DNA of 64,000 nt from Peribacillus frigoritolerans (lineage in GTDB: Bacteria > Bacillota > Bacilli > Bacillales > DSM-1321), in NCBI RefSeq assembly GCF_001636405.1, contig NZ_KV440950.1, positions 3,514,778 through 3,578,777 on the forward strand, written 5' to 3'. Shown piece by piece: positions 56,929 through 64,000 of the stretch. The notes under the pieces were generated by a model. That model saw nothing but the letters and a program-made list of their open reading frames with translations. It searched no databases and was not told the origin of the DNA. The position numbers and the translations under genes are program-made. Within the stretch, counting starts at the first letter, position 1, and every line of letters starts with the position of its first letter.

Positions 56929-58368
56929 TCACTTTACCCTATTCGATTCTCCTTGCTTTGATGAGCGGATAAACAGAAGCGCTAATACTGCGCCTGCAAA
57001 AGCCACCATGCCGGACCAGAAGAATGCTTGTTGAAAGCCCTCATTCAGAGTGACGACTGGATCTCCTGCGGTACTGGAGGCCGTTGTCGCTGCAGCAATT
57101 ACAACCATGATGGCTAGGCTAATCGCCGAGCCGATCTGGGAAGTAGTATTGTATACGCCCGATACCAACCCTGACTCTTCCGGTTTGGCACCTGATATAG
57201 CCGCCGTTTGAGCTGGAATATAGGCTAGTGCCCTACCCAGAGAAGCCAACAGTAAAGCCAGTAGGACGTTATCCAAATATTTTCCATTTGCTGGTGTGTC
57301 GAAGGAAAGCAAGAGCATAGAACATCCAAGTGCTAGAAATCCAATAAATAGAACAGCTTTTAAACCGAATTTTTCAACCAACTTTCCAGTTATAAAAATC
57401 ATAGTAATCGCTATTAGTATCGGCGCCGGAATTAAGGCCACTCCGGCTTCGAAGGGAGAAAATTTCAATACCTGCTGTAAGTACAACATAATGAAATAAT
57501 TGAATGGAATCCACATTCCATTTAGCATAATAAGCGCAATATTACCCGCGGCCAAGTTGGGAATCTTAAAAATACGAAGTGGCAGGAGTGGCTCCTTCTT
57601 CTTGGCCTGAATAAAAATAAATATGATAAATAACAAGGCCCCCATAATCAATGTCCATACAGTAGAGGGTGAACTCCATCCATTGTGTTCTGCGGTTACG
57701 ATGCCGAAAACGAACAGCACTATAGCAGCCGTTATGGAGAAAGCGCCAGCGTAATCGATGCGGCCTTTTCTAAGTATGCCTTTCTGTAGGAGTCCTGGGG
57801 ACAAGACCAAAACCAGAATACCGATGGGAACGTAGATCAGAAACGTCCACCGCCAGCCCAGCCACTCCGTAATGATGCCTCCGAGGAATACACCGGCCAA
57901 CCCACCCGCCGCACCGGCAAGGCCCCAGAAAGCAAGCGCCTTATTCATTTCCTTCGGGTTTGCGGTAAACAGTATCATTACAATGGACATTGCAGCCGGT
58001 GTAATTAAGGCGGAACCGGCACCCTGGAGTGCACGGGCGACGTTTAGCACCGAATCATTCCAAGCCAATCCTGCGAGTAAAGACGCCAAGGTCAGGATTG
58101 AAAACCCCCACATGAATAAGCGCCGTTGGCCGAACAAATCGCTCAACTTTCCTCCCAATAGCAGAAGTCCTCCGAAGAAAATAATATATGCGTTCATCAC
58201 CCATTGCAAACTCACCTGCGTATAGCCGAGCCCTTCTTTGATGGCTGGCAGGGCAACCTGCATGATCGTTGTATCCATGATAGTCAAGAAAAACGCAGTG
58301 CACAATAAAGCAAGAGCTTTCCAGCGCTTCGGGTCGGCTTGCGCAAGCGTCTGTGAATGTGTTGACAT
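56929..58368 (-). CDS. MFS multidrug transporter, DHA2 (EmrB/QacA) family
   Basis: 479 residues with fourteen predicted helices. Motif A GGKLSDLFGQRRLFMWG near residue 73, motif C near 160 (AGVFLGGIITEWLGWRW), and MDTTIMQVALPAI near 31 (motif D1 with the acidic residue) identify the 14-TM proton antiporters. Substrate unknown. The start follows TTGGAGGG. G+C content appears higher than in the neighbours, which could indicate recent acquisition; this was not computed. Confidence 0.9.
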   Translation of the reverse strand: MSTHSQTLAQADPKRWKALALLCTAFFLTIMDTTIMQVALPAIKEGLGYTQVSLQWVMNAYIIFFGGLLLLGGKLSDLFGQRRLFMWGFSILTLASLLAGLAWNDSVLNVARALQGAGSALITPAAMSIVMILFTANPKEMNKALAFWGLAGAAGGLAGVFLGGIITEWLGWRWTFLIYVPIGILVLVLSPGLLQKGILRKGRIDYAGAFSITAAIVLFVFGIVTAEHNGWSSPSTVWTLIMGALLFIIFIFIQAKKKEPLLPLRIFKIPNLAAGNIALIMLNGMWIPFNYFIMLYLQQVLKFSPFEAGVALIPAPILIAITMIFITGKLVEKFGLKAVLFIGFLALGCSMLLLSFDTPANGKYLDNVLLALLLASLGRALAYIPAQTAAISGAKPEESGLVSGVYNTTSQIGSAISLAIMVVIAAATTASSTAGDPVVTLNEGFQQAFFWSGMVAFAGAVLALLFIRSSKQGESNRVK

Positions 58369-58586
58369 TATTCAATTCCCTCCAATTTTAGAATTTATTT
58401 TCGGTTCATTTTTAGAAATGTAAACTTGAGACTGCTGCCAAAAGCAAGATTAATTTGGTTTCTAAAACTCCCCTGATTTTGCTGAAAATTAGTCAACCTA
58501 CGTATAGTATTTAATAGAAAATTTCACTCCCAACAATAGAATGTATTTGTAGAGTAAGCCTTTCATTTACTAGTGCTAATTGTTTT

Positions 58587-59198
58587 TTATTTAGCTGAAA
58601 GTTCACTTTCTGTTACCCATTTATGATTTTTCACTTGTTCTCCACCAGTTGTTGAAGTGTAATCAACCATATAAACAGTTGTTTGTTGGACTGAATCAAT
58701 TACTGCCTTTGCATCCTTCATGCCTCTCATGTGGTCTGCTTCGACGATCACTTCATCTCCTGGTTTATACGGTTTGTCGGTAGTATCTTGAATTTCTTCA
58801 TGAATAATCCATTTGTGATTTATTACTTTTTCTCTGCCAGTTGTCGGTGTATACGAAATTGTATAAATAGTGGTATCGAATGCACTGACGATGGTTGCTT
58901 CAGCACCTTCCATTCCCTCCATATGATCAGAATTAATAATGGCTTTACTTCCCACTTTAAATTTTGGATTCATAGCCTCTTTTAATCCTTTTGGTACTTC
59001 ACCTGAACTTGAATGATTCATGTGATCCATTCCTTCCATGCCTTCATGTTTCGTATAGCTTGAATTCTTATCTTGTTCGGATTCATCTCTATGATTCATA
59101 TTTGCATGTTCGTTCTCCTTATCACCATCGGAGCAAGCCGCTAAAAGTACGGCAAGGACTAAGGTAAGAAGAAATAGGGTTGTCCGTTTAGTTTTCAT
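58587..59198 (-). CDS. ydhK: YdhK-type lipoprotein with two DUF1541 domains
   Basis: 203 residues. Lipoprotein signal with lipobox LAAC (Cys22), a Met/His-rich linker (HANMNHRD, MEGMDHMNHSS) that suits copper binding, and two DUF1541 repeats (about 82-136 and 146-199; each ends NHKW). Anchored outside the membrane. Last gene of the copper unit, so a role in extracytoplasmic copper handling is likely but not proven. Confidence 0.9.
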   Translation of the reverse strand: MKTKRTTLFLLTLVLAVLLAACSDGDKENEHANMNHRDESEQDKNSSYTKHEGMEGMDHMNHSSSGEVPKGLKEAMNPKFKVGSKAIINSDHMEGMEGAEATIVSAFDTTIYTISYTPTTGREKVINHKWIIHEEIQDTTDKPYKPGDEVIVEADHMRGMKDAKAVIDSVQQTTVYMVDYTSTTGGEQVKNHKWVTESELSAK

Positions 59199-59257
59199 TA
59201 TGATTACCTCCTTTAACTTAATTACTTAACCATCACAACAAAATACAGAAATTTATA

Positions 59258-59875
59258 TTAACTTATTAATTGATCTCTACCTATTCGTTTTAAAAATTTA
59301 TAAAATGTCTCTCGCTTTTTACCTATTTGTGAATAGATAGCGATAATCTCTTCTACTAATTCATATAATTCTTCTGGCTTTAAATTCTCCTTCAGCAAAG
59401 AACCAACCTCGGCGTCTTTCCCTTTTGCTTTTCCTCCAACATATAGAATGTAATGATCTCTAATTTTCATCACACCTATGTCGCTTAACATGGGTTCACC
59501 GCAACCAATAGGGCAACCTGTGTAAGCAACCTTTAGGGTAAATGGTACGGCATTTCCTGCTATACGGCGATTTAACTCTTTTGCCACTGGCATTCCTTCT
59601 TCTTCTTCCCCTTTGCAAAAATTACATGTTCTTAAACTCTTTATGAAGTTTCCAACTGGATAACATGCTAATCCAACACTTTGAAATTCTTCTATAATAT
59701 CTTCTTTTTTATCTTCCGGGATTTCTATATAGAGTTGTTGGAAGGTGGTTAACTCAAGTTCCTCATCTTCATTCATATATTTTGATATCGTCACAAGTTG
59801 TTTTGAGTTGAGTTTTGCTCCAAATCCTATTCCCCCATTTATGGCGATCTTAATTTTTTTACCACTGTCCTCCAT
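59258..59875 (-). CDS. Nitrite/sulfite reductase-like domain protein
   Basis: 205 residues: ferredoxin-like N-terminal half domain (about 5-75) and a siroheme-type half (80-205). The iron-sulfur motif is RTCNFCKGEEE and YTGCPIGCGE. The first pair is C-x2-C instead of the usual C-x5-C, so cofactor binding may differ from true NirB/CysI. It lies behind copA with a 105-bp gap and before ydhK; a GTATAC-like CsoR-type box may sit at 59906-59925. Possibly copper-responsive redox protein; function unproven. Confidence 0.8.
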   Translation of the reverse strand: MEDSGKKIKIAINGGIGFGAKLNSKQLVTISKYMNEDEELELTTFQQLYIEIPEDKKEDIIEEFQSVGLACYPVGNFIKSLRTCNFCKGEEEEGMPVAKELNRRIAGNAVPFTLKVAYTGCPIGCGEPMLSDIGVMKIRDHYILYVGGKAKGKDAEVGSLLKENLKPEELYELVEEIIAIYSQIGKKRETFYKFLKRIGRDQLIS

Positions 59876-59941
59876 ATAACTTTTCCTCCTTTTTCAACCA
59901 ATTACTATACGTAGGTAAGGTATATATTTTATCGATATTAT

Positions 59942-59967
59942 ACCTGCCACTAAATATAGTGACAGGT
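59942..59967. terminator. Hairpin between copA and the reductase-like gene
   Basis: Stem CCTGTCACTA / TAGTGGCAGG (one mismatch), AT-rich loop, 14 bp after the copA stop. Probably partial terminator. Confidence 0.55.
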
Positions 59968-59980
59968 GACATCAACTATT

Positions 59981-62413
59981 TTATTTTTCTAATTTCACTC
60001 TTTGTAAACGCAATGCGTTTAAGACGACCGATACGGAACTAAATGCCATCGCTGCGCCAGCTACCCATGGTGCAAGTAACCCTATTGCAGCAATTGGAAT
60101 CCCAATGGTATTATAGGCAAATGCCCAGAATAAGTTTTGCTTAATATTACGCATCGTTTTACGACTCATTAAAATTGCATCAGCAATACTGTTTAGGTCA
60201 CCTCGAATCAAAGTGATATCAGCAGCTTCCATGGCAACATCTGTACCTGTACCAATGGCCATACCAATATCAGCAGTGGCAAGTGCAGGTGCATCATTAA
60301 TACCGTCACCAACCATTGCAACTTTTTTGCCCTGTTGTTGCAGTTTTTTCACTTCTTCTGCTTTCCCTTCAGGAAGCACTTCCGCAATAACTGCATCAAC
60401 GCCTACCTCTTTAGCAATTGCTTGGGCTGTACGTTCATTATCACCTGTCATCATGATAACCTTGATGCCCATTTCTTGTAATCGACGTACTGCTTCACGA
60501 GAGGTATCTTTTATCGTATCTGCTACAGCAACTACCCCAGCATATTGGCCATTAATTCCAGCTAACATCGCTGTTTTCCCATTTCGCTCTAATTCTTCCA
60601 TTGCAGGAAGAACGGAATGAATATCAATCCCATATTGTTGCATCAGTTTCCGTGTACCAATGACCACTCCTTGACCTGAAACCGTCGCTTGCACCCCATA
60701 ACCTGGGATCGCCTCGAAGAATTGGACGTCACCAAGTTCGATACCTTTCTCTTGAATCCCTTGAACGATTGCTTCTGCTAATGGGTGCTCGGATTGTTTT
60801 TCTGCAGCACCGATCATTGATAAAAATTTATCTTCGTATTGACCATCTGCTAATATAACATCTGTTAATACAGGTTTACCATGTGTGACAGTACCTGTTT
60901 TATCCACTACCACTGTGTCGATACTTTGGGTTTGTTCTAAATGCTCGCCACCTTTGAACAAAATACCAAATTCTGCTGCACGACCCGAACCGGCCATAAT
61001 TGAAGTTGGTGTCGCTAAACCAAGTGCACATGGACAAGCAATCACAAGAATTGCAATTAACACTTCAAGTGCTGGTGTAAACTCCCCTGGTTGAACCCAT
61101 ATAATCCATACTAGGAATGTAAGGATGGCAATCCCTACTACAATTGGTACAAAAATACCTGAAATTTGATCCGCCATACGTTGGATTGGTGCTTTTGAAC
61201 CTTGTGCATCTTCTACTACTTTAATAATTTGGGCTAACGCTGTATCACGTCCGACTTTTGTTGCTGTCATTTTGATGAAACCATTTTTGTTAATGGTTGA
61301 GCCGTATAATGCGTCACCTGCTTTTTTATCCACTGGTAAACTTTCACCTGTTAACATCGATTCATCCACAGCTGTAGTTCCTTCTACTACTTCACCATCA
61401 ACAGGAATTTTTTCACCTGGCTTCACTAAAATCGTGTCACTTATTACTACTTCTTCTAAAGGTACTTCTTTTTCAACTCCGTCACGTTCGACGATGGCTG
61501 TTTTAGCTTGAAGACCCATTAATTTTTTTATCGCTTCTGATGAACGACCTTTTGCTCTTGCTTCAAATAATTTACCTAAAAGAATCAGTGTAATTAGTAC
61601 CGCACTTGTTTCAAAATATAGGTGTGGACCGTGGTGTGTTCCAGCTGTAACAATCGCTTGATATAAACTATAAAAATAGGCTGCGGAAGTACCCATGACG
61701 ACGAGTACATCCATGTTTGCACTACCATTACGAAGTGCTTTATAGGCACCCACATAAAACTGTTTCCCGATAATAAATTGTACCGGTGTTGCCAAGATCA
61801 ATTGTATCCATGGATTCATTAAGATATCCGGTACATATAGGAATGAAGTAAATGAAAAGTGCCCTACCATTGTCCATAATAATGGTAACGATAAAATCGC
61901 CGAAATGGTGAATTTACGTTGTTGATCTTTAATGTGCTTTTCACGGTGATCTACCTGTTCTTTATTATCAAGTTTTTGGTGTGCACCGTAACCTAGCTTC
62001 TCTACCTTTGCAATAATGTCGGAAATCGTTACTTCTGAAGGGTTAAATTCGAGTGTTGCTTTTTCAAGCGCTAAATTGACGTTCGCAGTTGCAATACCTT
62101 CCATTTTGTTTAACCCTTTTTCAATACGTGTCGCACATGCGGCACAAGTCATTCCGGTAATATCAAATTCTGCTTTTTGTTTTACAACACCGTAGCCGAG
62201 TGCTTCGATTTTCTTTTCAAAATCTTCCTCACTCAGTTTTGAAGGGTCATATTTAATCGATGACTTTTCAAGTGCTAAGTTAACGGTTGCTTGCTCGACC
62301 CCCCCCATTTTATTTAGACCTTTTTCAATACGTGTCGCACATGCAACACAAGTCATTCCGGTAATTTGAATATTCGCTTCTTTAACAGCTTTACTTTTTA
62401 CTTCTGTACTCAT
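59981..62413 (-). CDS. copA: Copper-exporting P1B-type ATPase
   Basis: 810 residues with start at 62413 (after GAGAGGTGG). Two N-terminal HMA domains with [10 protein letters not shown] and [10 protein letters not shown], eight membrane helices, TGES actuator motif, the CPC metal site in [10 protein letters not shown], phosphorylation [11 protein letters not shown] in [10 protein letters not shown] and hinge GDGINDAPA. Exports Cu(I) from the cytoplasm. Has its own CsoR-type box (62433) and is separated from copZ by a terminator. Confidence 0.96.
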   Translation of the reverse strand: MSTEVKSKAVKEANIQITGMTCVACATRIEKGLNKMGGVEQATVNLALEKSSIKYDPSKLSEEDFEKKIEALGYGVVKQKAEFDITGMTCAACATRIEKGLNKMEGIATANVNLALEKATLEFNPSEVTISDIIAKVEKLGYGAHQKLDNKEQVDHREKHIKDQQRKFTISAILSLPLLWTMVGHFSFTSFLYVPDILMNPWIQLILATPVQFIIGKQFYVGAYKALRNGSANMDVLVVMGTSAAYFYSLYQAIVTAGTHHGPHLYFETSAVLITLILLGKLFEARAKGRSSEAIKKLMGLQAKTAIVERDGVEKEVPLEEVVISDTILVKPGEKIPVDGEVVEGTTAVDESMLTGESLPVDKKAGDALYGSTINKNGFIKMTATKVGRDTALAQIIKVVEDAQGSKAPIQRMADQISGIFVPIVVGIAILTFLVWIIWVQPGEFTPALEVLIAILVIACPCALGLATPTSIMAGSGRAAEFGILFKGGEHLEQTQSIDTVVVDKTGTVTHGKPVLTDVILADGQYEDKFLSMIGAAEKQSEHPLAEAIVQGIQEKGIELGDVQFFEAIPGYGVQATVSGQGVVIGTRKLMQQYGIDIHSVLPAMEELERNGKTAMLAGINGQYAGVVAVADTIKDTSREAVRRLQEMGIKVIMMTGDNERTAQAIAKEVGVDAVIAEVLPEGKAEEVKKLQQQGKKVAMVGDGINDAPALATADIGMAIGTGTDVAMEAADITLIRGDLNSIADAILMSRKTMRNIKQNLFWAFAYNTIGIPIAAIGLLAPWVAGAAMAFSSVSVVLNALRLQRVKLEK

Positions 62414-62432
62414 GATGTGTTCCACCTCTCCG

Positions 62433-62450
62433 ATACCCATAAGGGGTATA
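62433..62450 (-). promoter_or_regulatory. CsoR-type box upstream of copA
   Basis: Perfect inverted repeat ATACCC / GGGTAT with a 5-base centre, 1-2 turns ahead of the copA ribosome site. Confidence 0.75.
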
Positions 62451-62460
62451 TTTTTTTGAA

Positions 62461-62491
62461 AATAAGAGAGTGCTAAAAAAGCACTCTTATT
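62461..62491. terminator. Terminator between copZ and copA
   Basis: Stem AATAAGAGAGTGC / GCACTCTTATT overlapping the end of copZ, with an A/T-rich loop; lowers readthrough so copZ and copA can be tuned separately. Confidence 0.75.
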
Positions 62492-62693
62492 TTACCTCAT
62501 ATCCTTGATCTTCAATCGTTTCTTTAATTATATCGAGGGATACTTGCGATTCATTAAATATTACTTCAACTTGAGCATCATTTAATTTTACATTTACTTG
62601 GTTAATACCTTCTAATTGACCAACGCTTCCTTCGATTGAATTTACACAATGTCCACATGACATACCTTGTACATTTAATGTTATTTTTTTCAT
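62487..62693 (-). CDS. copZ: Copper chaperone CopZ
   Basis: 68-residue HMA protein: [20 protein letters not shown] with the MxCxxC copper site. The start is the ATG at 62693 after AAAGGAGAG; the longer frame adds 14 residues not found in the family. Carries Cu(I) to CopA and CsoR. A CsoR-like box lies 35-55 bp upstream. Confidence 0.93.
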   Translation of the reverse strand: MKKITLNVQGMSCGHCVNSIEGSVGQLEGINQVNVKLNDAQVEVIFNESQVSLDIIKETIEDQGYEVK

Positions 62694-62728
62694 ATTTTTT
62701 CTCTCCTTTAATAAAATATCTGGCGCAA

Positions 62729-62747
62729 TATACACTATAGGGGTATA
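62729..62747 (-). promoter_or_regulatory. CsoR-type box upstream of copZ
   Basis: ATACACTATAGGGGTATA: imperfect repeat of the ATACCC / GGGTAT type. Confidence 0.6.
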
Positions 62748-62794
62748 TAAAAGATAAAAAAATTCTTTTATTCCCTATCACTCTATAGAGTTTT

Positions 62795-63127
62795 TTACTT
62801 TTTCATTAGCTTGTGAATCGTCACAACTAATTCATCTAAAACTTCTTCATCACCTTCTGAAATGCGATCTACGACACACCCCTTTAAATGACCTTCCAAA
62901 AGAATTTTGGCTACACTATTTAATGCAGACTGTGTTGCAGAAAGTTGTGTGATAATGTCATCACAATAAACGTCCTTGTCTACCATCCCTTTGATTCCTC
63001 TAATTTGACCTTCGATACGATTTAATCGATTGGTTAAATCCTTTTTCACTCGTTCTGGATGATGGCTTTTACGACAAGTCGTAACATCATCTGTATGGCA
63101 AGCTACTTCTTTCACTGTGTTTTCCAT
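62795..63127 (-). CDS. csoR: CsoR copper-sensing repressor
   Basis: 110 residues, all helical. Copper ligands are visible as Cys in VYCDDI, and His and Cys in EGHLKGCV, the C-H-C set of true CsoR. HPERVKKDLTNRLNRIEGQI is the basic N-terminal helix. Represses the unit at the boxes upstream of csoR, copZ and copA until Cu(I) binds. The start follows GTAGGAGG. Confidence 0.95.
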   Translation of the reverse strand: MENTVKEVACHTDDVTTCRKSHHPERVKKDLTNRLNRIEGQIRGIKGMVDKDVYCDDIITQLSATQSALNSVAKILLEGHLKGCVVDRISEGDEEVLDELVVTIHKLMKK

Positions 63128-63484
63128 CGGGTAACCTCCTACCTTGATTAAATATTACCATACCCCTGTTAGGTATGTAAATAAATAAACTAAATTTTTT
63201 TCCGTTTGGCTAAAACCCTTTTTAACACGCACTAAAAAGGATGATACTAGGTTGGACTTAAAATTCTTTTTCACGTAATTTAATGATGGTGGCCAGTTGA
63301 TTCAGCCTTCACTTTACATAAAACCGAATTCAAACCCCTTGTGATATCAAGATTTAATCCTTTGTTAGTTGATGACCTGTGCGGGAATTGAATATACAAG
63401 AAAAGAATAAATGGTGTTTGTCCCTAAATAGAAATATAATTTAATAGATATATGAAAAAGTAAGTATGAAAAGGTGGAGTTTCA
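63128..63484. other. Divergent region between csoR and DUF456 gene
   Basis: 357 bp. Holds the csoR operator (annotated separately) and no other recognised feature. Confidence 0.5.
63155..63176 (-). promoter_or_regulatory. CsoR-type box upstream of csoR
   Basis: CATACCCCTGTTAGGTATG: inverted ATACC / GGTAT around CCTGTTA, directly ahead of csoR, consistent with autoregulation. Confidence 0.65.
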
Positions 63485-63967
63485 TTGGATATTTTATGGT
63501 GGGGGTTAACGATCGTCTTATTTGCTTTAAGTTTTGTAGGAATTGTCTATCCTATTATTCCTTCGGTTGTTGCGATTTGGGGAGGATTTGCAGTTTATCA
63601 ATTCCTGGTTAATCCCGATGAGTTATCGTTATGGTTCTGGATCAGTATGGTTGTGTTGAGCGGTGTATTAATCGCGGCAGACATTATCGCAAACAGTTAT
63701 TTTGTTAAAAAGTATGGGGGGTCAAAAACATCCGAGACAATAGCAGCTATTGCCACGATTGTTGGTTCATTTGTATTCCCTCCTTTTGGAATAATTCTCG
63801 TACCATTTTTAGCAGTCCTCGTTTCGGAATTAATCATTCAAAAAGATATAATGAAGGCTACTAAAGTTGGGTTTGCAACTATCATCGGTTTTTTAGGCGG
63901 CAGTTTAGCCAAAATATTAATTCAATTATTGATGATTGTTTGGTTTATTTTAGCTGTAATCTTTTAA
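63485..63967 (+). CDS. DUF456 family membrane protein
   Basis: 160 residues with about five hydrophobic segments and the DUF456 pattern (GIVYPIIPSVVAIWGGF near 19, ADIIANSYFVKKYGGSK near 65, then PPFGIILVPFLAV). The TTG start follows GGTGGAG by 6 bases. Function unknown. Divergent from the copper unit and probably unrelated to it. Confidence 0.85.
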   Translation: MDILWWGLTIVLFALSFVGIVYPIIPSVVAIWGGFAVYQFLVNPDELSLWFWISMVVLSGVLIAADIIANSYFVKKYGGSKTSETIAAIATIVGSFVFPPFGIILVPFLAVLVSELIIQKDIMKATKVGFATIIGFLGGSLAKILIQLLMIVWFILAVIF

Positions 63968-63982
63968 TTATTTATAAACGGC

Positions 63983-64000
63983 CACAATAAGAAAAAGCTG
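63983..64000 (+). repeat. Possible repeat copy 3 (cut by the window end)
   Basis: AATAAGAAAAAGCTG repeats 14 bases found in copies at 45.9 and 51.1 kb. The rest is beyond the window, so this could be chance. Confidence 0.35.

Noticed and set aside
1..64000. CRISPR arrays, rRNA and tRNA genes
   Set aside because: No regularly spaced repeats, no rRNA-like conserved blocks and no cloverleaf with a TTCRA loop were recognised by eye; a tRNAscan search was not possible.

Overview
The window looks like the chromosome of a low-GC Gram-positive bacterium of the family Bacillaceae (Bacillus, Peribacillus or Cytobacillus type). The evidence is AT-rich intergenic DNA, strong AGGAGG-type ribosome binding sites, frequent TTG/GTG starts, a SigH-like sporulation sigma factor, a subtilisin-type extracellular protease with long accessory domains, a CsoR/CopZ/CopA copper operon with a YdhK lipoprotein, and a PhoX-TatA pair. 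Most genes are on the minus strand. No rRNA, tRNA or CRISPR array was seen.

Layout. (1) 0.6-11.2 kb: an operon for propionyl-CoA to succinyl-CoA (biotin carboxylase, BCCP, carboxyltransferase, methylmalonyl-CoA mutase small and large subunits, MeaB chaperone), followed by a thiolase. (2) 11.2-28.3 kb: a catabolic island with a LysR regulator, three SDRs, a dihydroxyacetophenone-dioxygenase-like cupin, three TauD/TfdA-type Fe(II)/2-oxoglutarate dioxygenases, two ACS-type MFS permeases, an HSL-type esterase, an acyl-CoA ligase, an acyl-CoA dehydrogenase and a 51-residue Cys-rich protein too short for normal gene calling. A roughly 65-70 bp AT-rich element recurs at up to seven places in front of these units and looks like the operator of the LysR protein. 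Remnants of etfA, a MaoC dehydratase, a CoA-transferase (scoA/scoB hybrid) and IS3-type elements lie inside or at the edges. (3) 28.3-38.7 kb: ABC exporter, GTP-cyclohydrolase-II homologue, a Pho-box-led phoX-tatA-metallophosphatase operon, an integrase remnant, a small helical protein, a DUF4352 pseudogene and a SigH-like sigma factor. (4) 39.5-45.1 kb: a TPR/HTH (RRNPP-like) regulator next to a Vpr-like protease carrying a C-terminal dockerin-like module. (5) 45.4-54.5 kb: a gene graveyard (DUF6584, IS110, resolvase, flavin oxidoreductase, MBL hydrolase, MarR, Lrp and isochorismatase remnants) with intact alpha/beta hydrolase, thioredoxin, OsmC, tandem AhpD-like protein, TetR and MFS genes between. 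(6) 54.7-58.4 kb: Lrp regulator, divergent LLM flavin oxidoreductase, DHA2 MFS pump. (7) 58.6-63.1 kb: copper operon csoR-copZ-copA-nitrite/sulfite-reductase-like-ydhK with CsoR-like boxes, then a DUF456 membrane protein.

How it fits together (inference): an organic acid is imported by the ACS permeases, hydroxylated by the dioxygenases, processed by SDRs, cupin and esterase, activated by the CoA ligase and shortened by beta-oxidation-like steps. The propionyl-CoA operon next door would take up any C3 product. The substrate cannot be read from the sequence; the shared operator, the duplicated dioxygenase-permease pair and the partial decay of the downstream CoA genes make this the most interesting part of the window.
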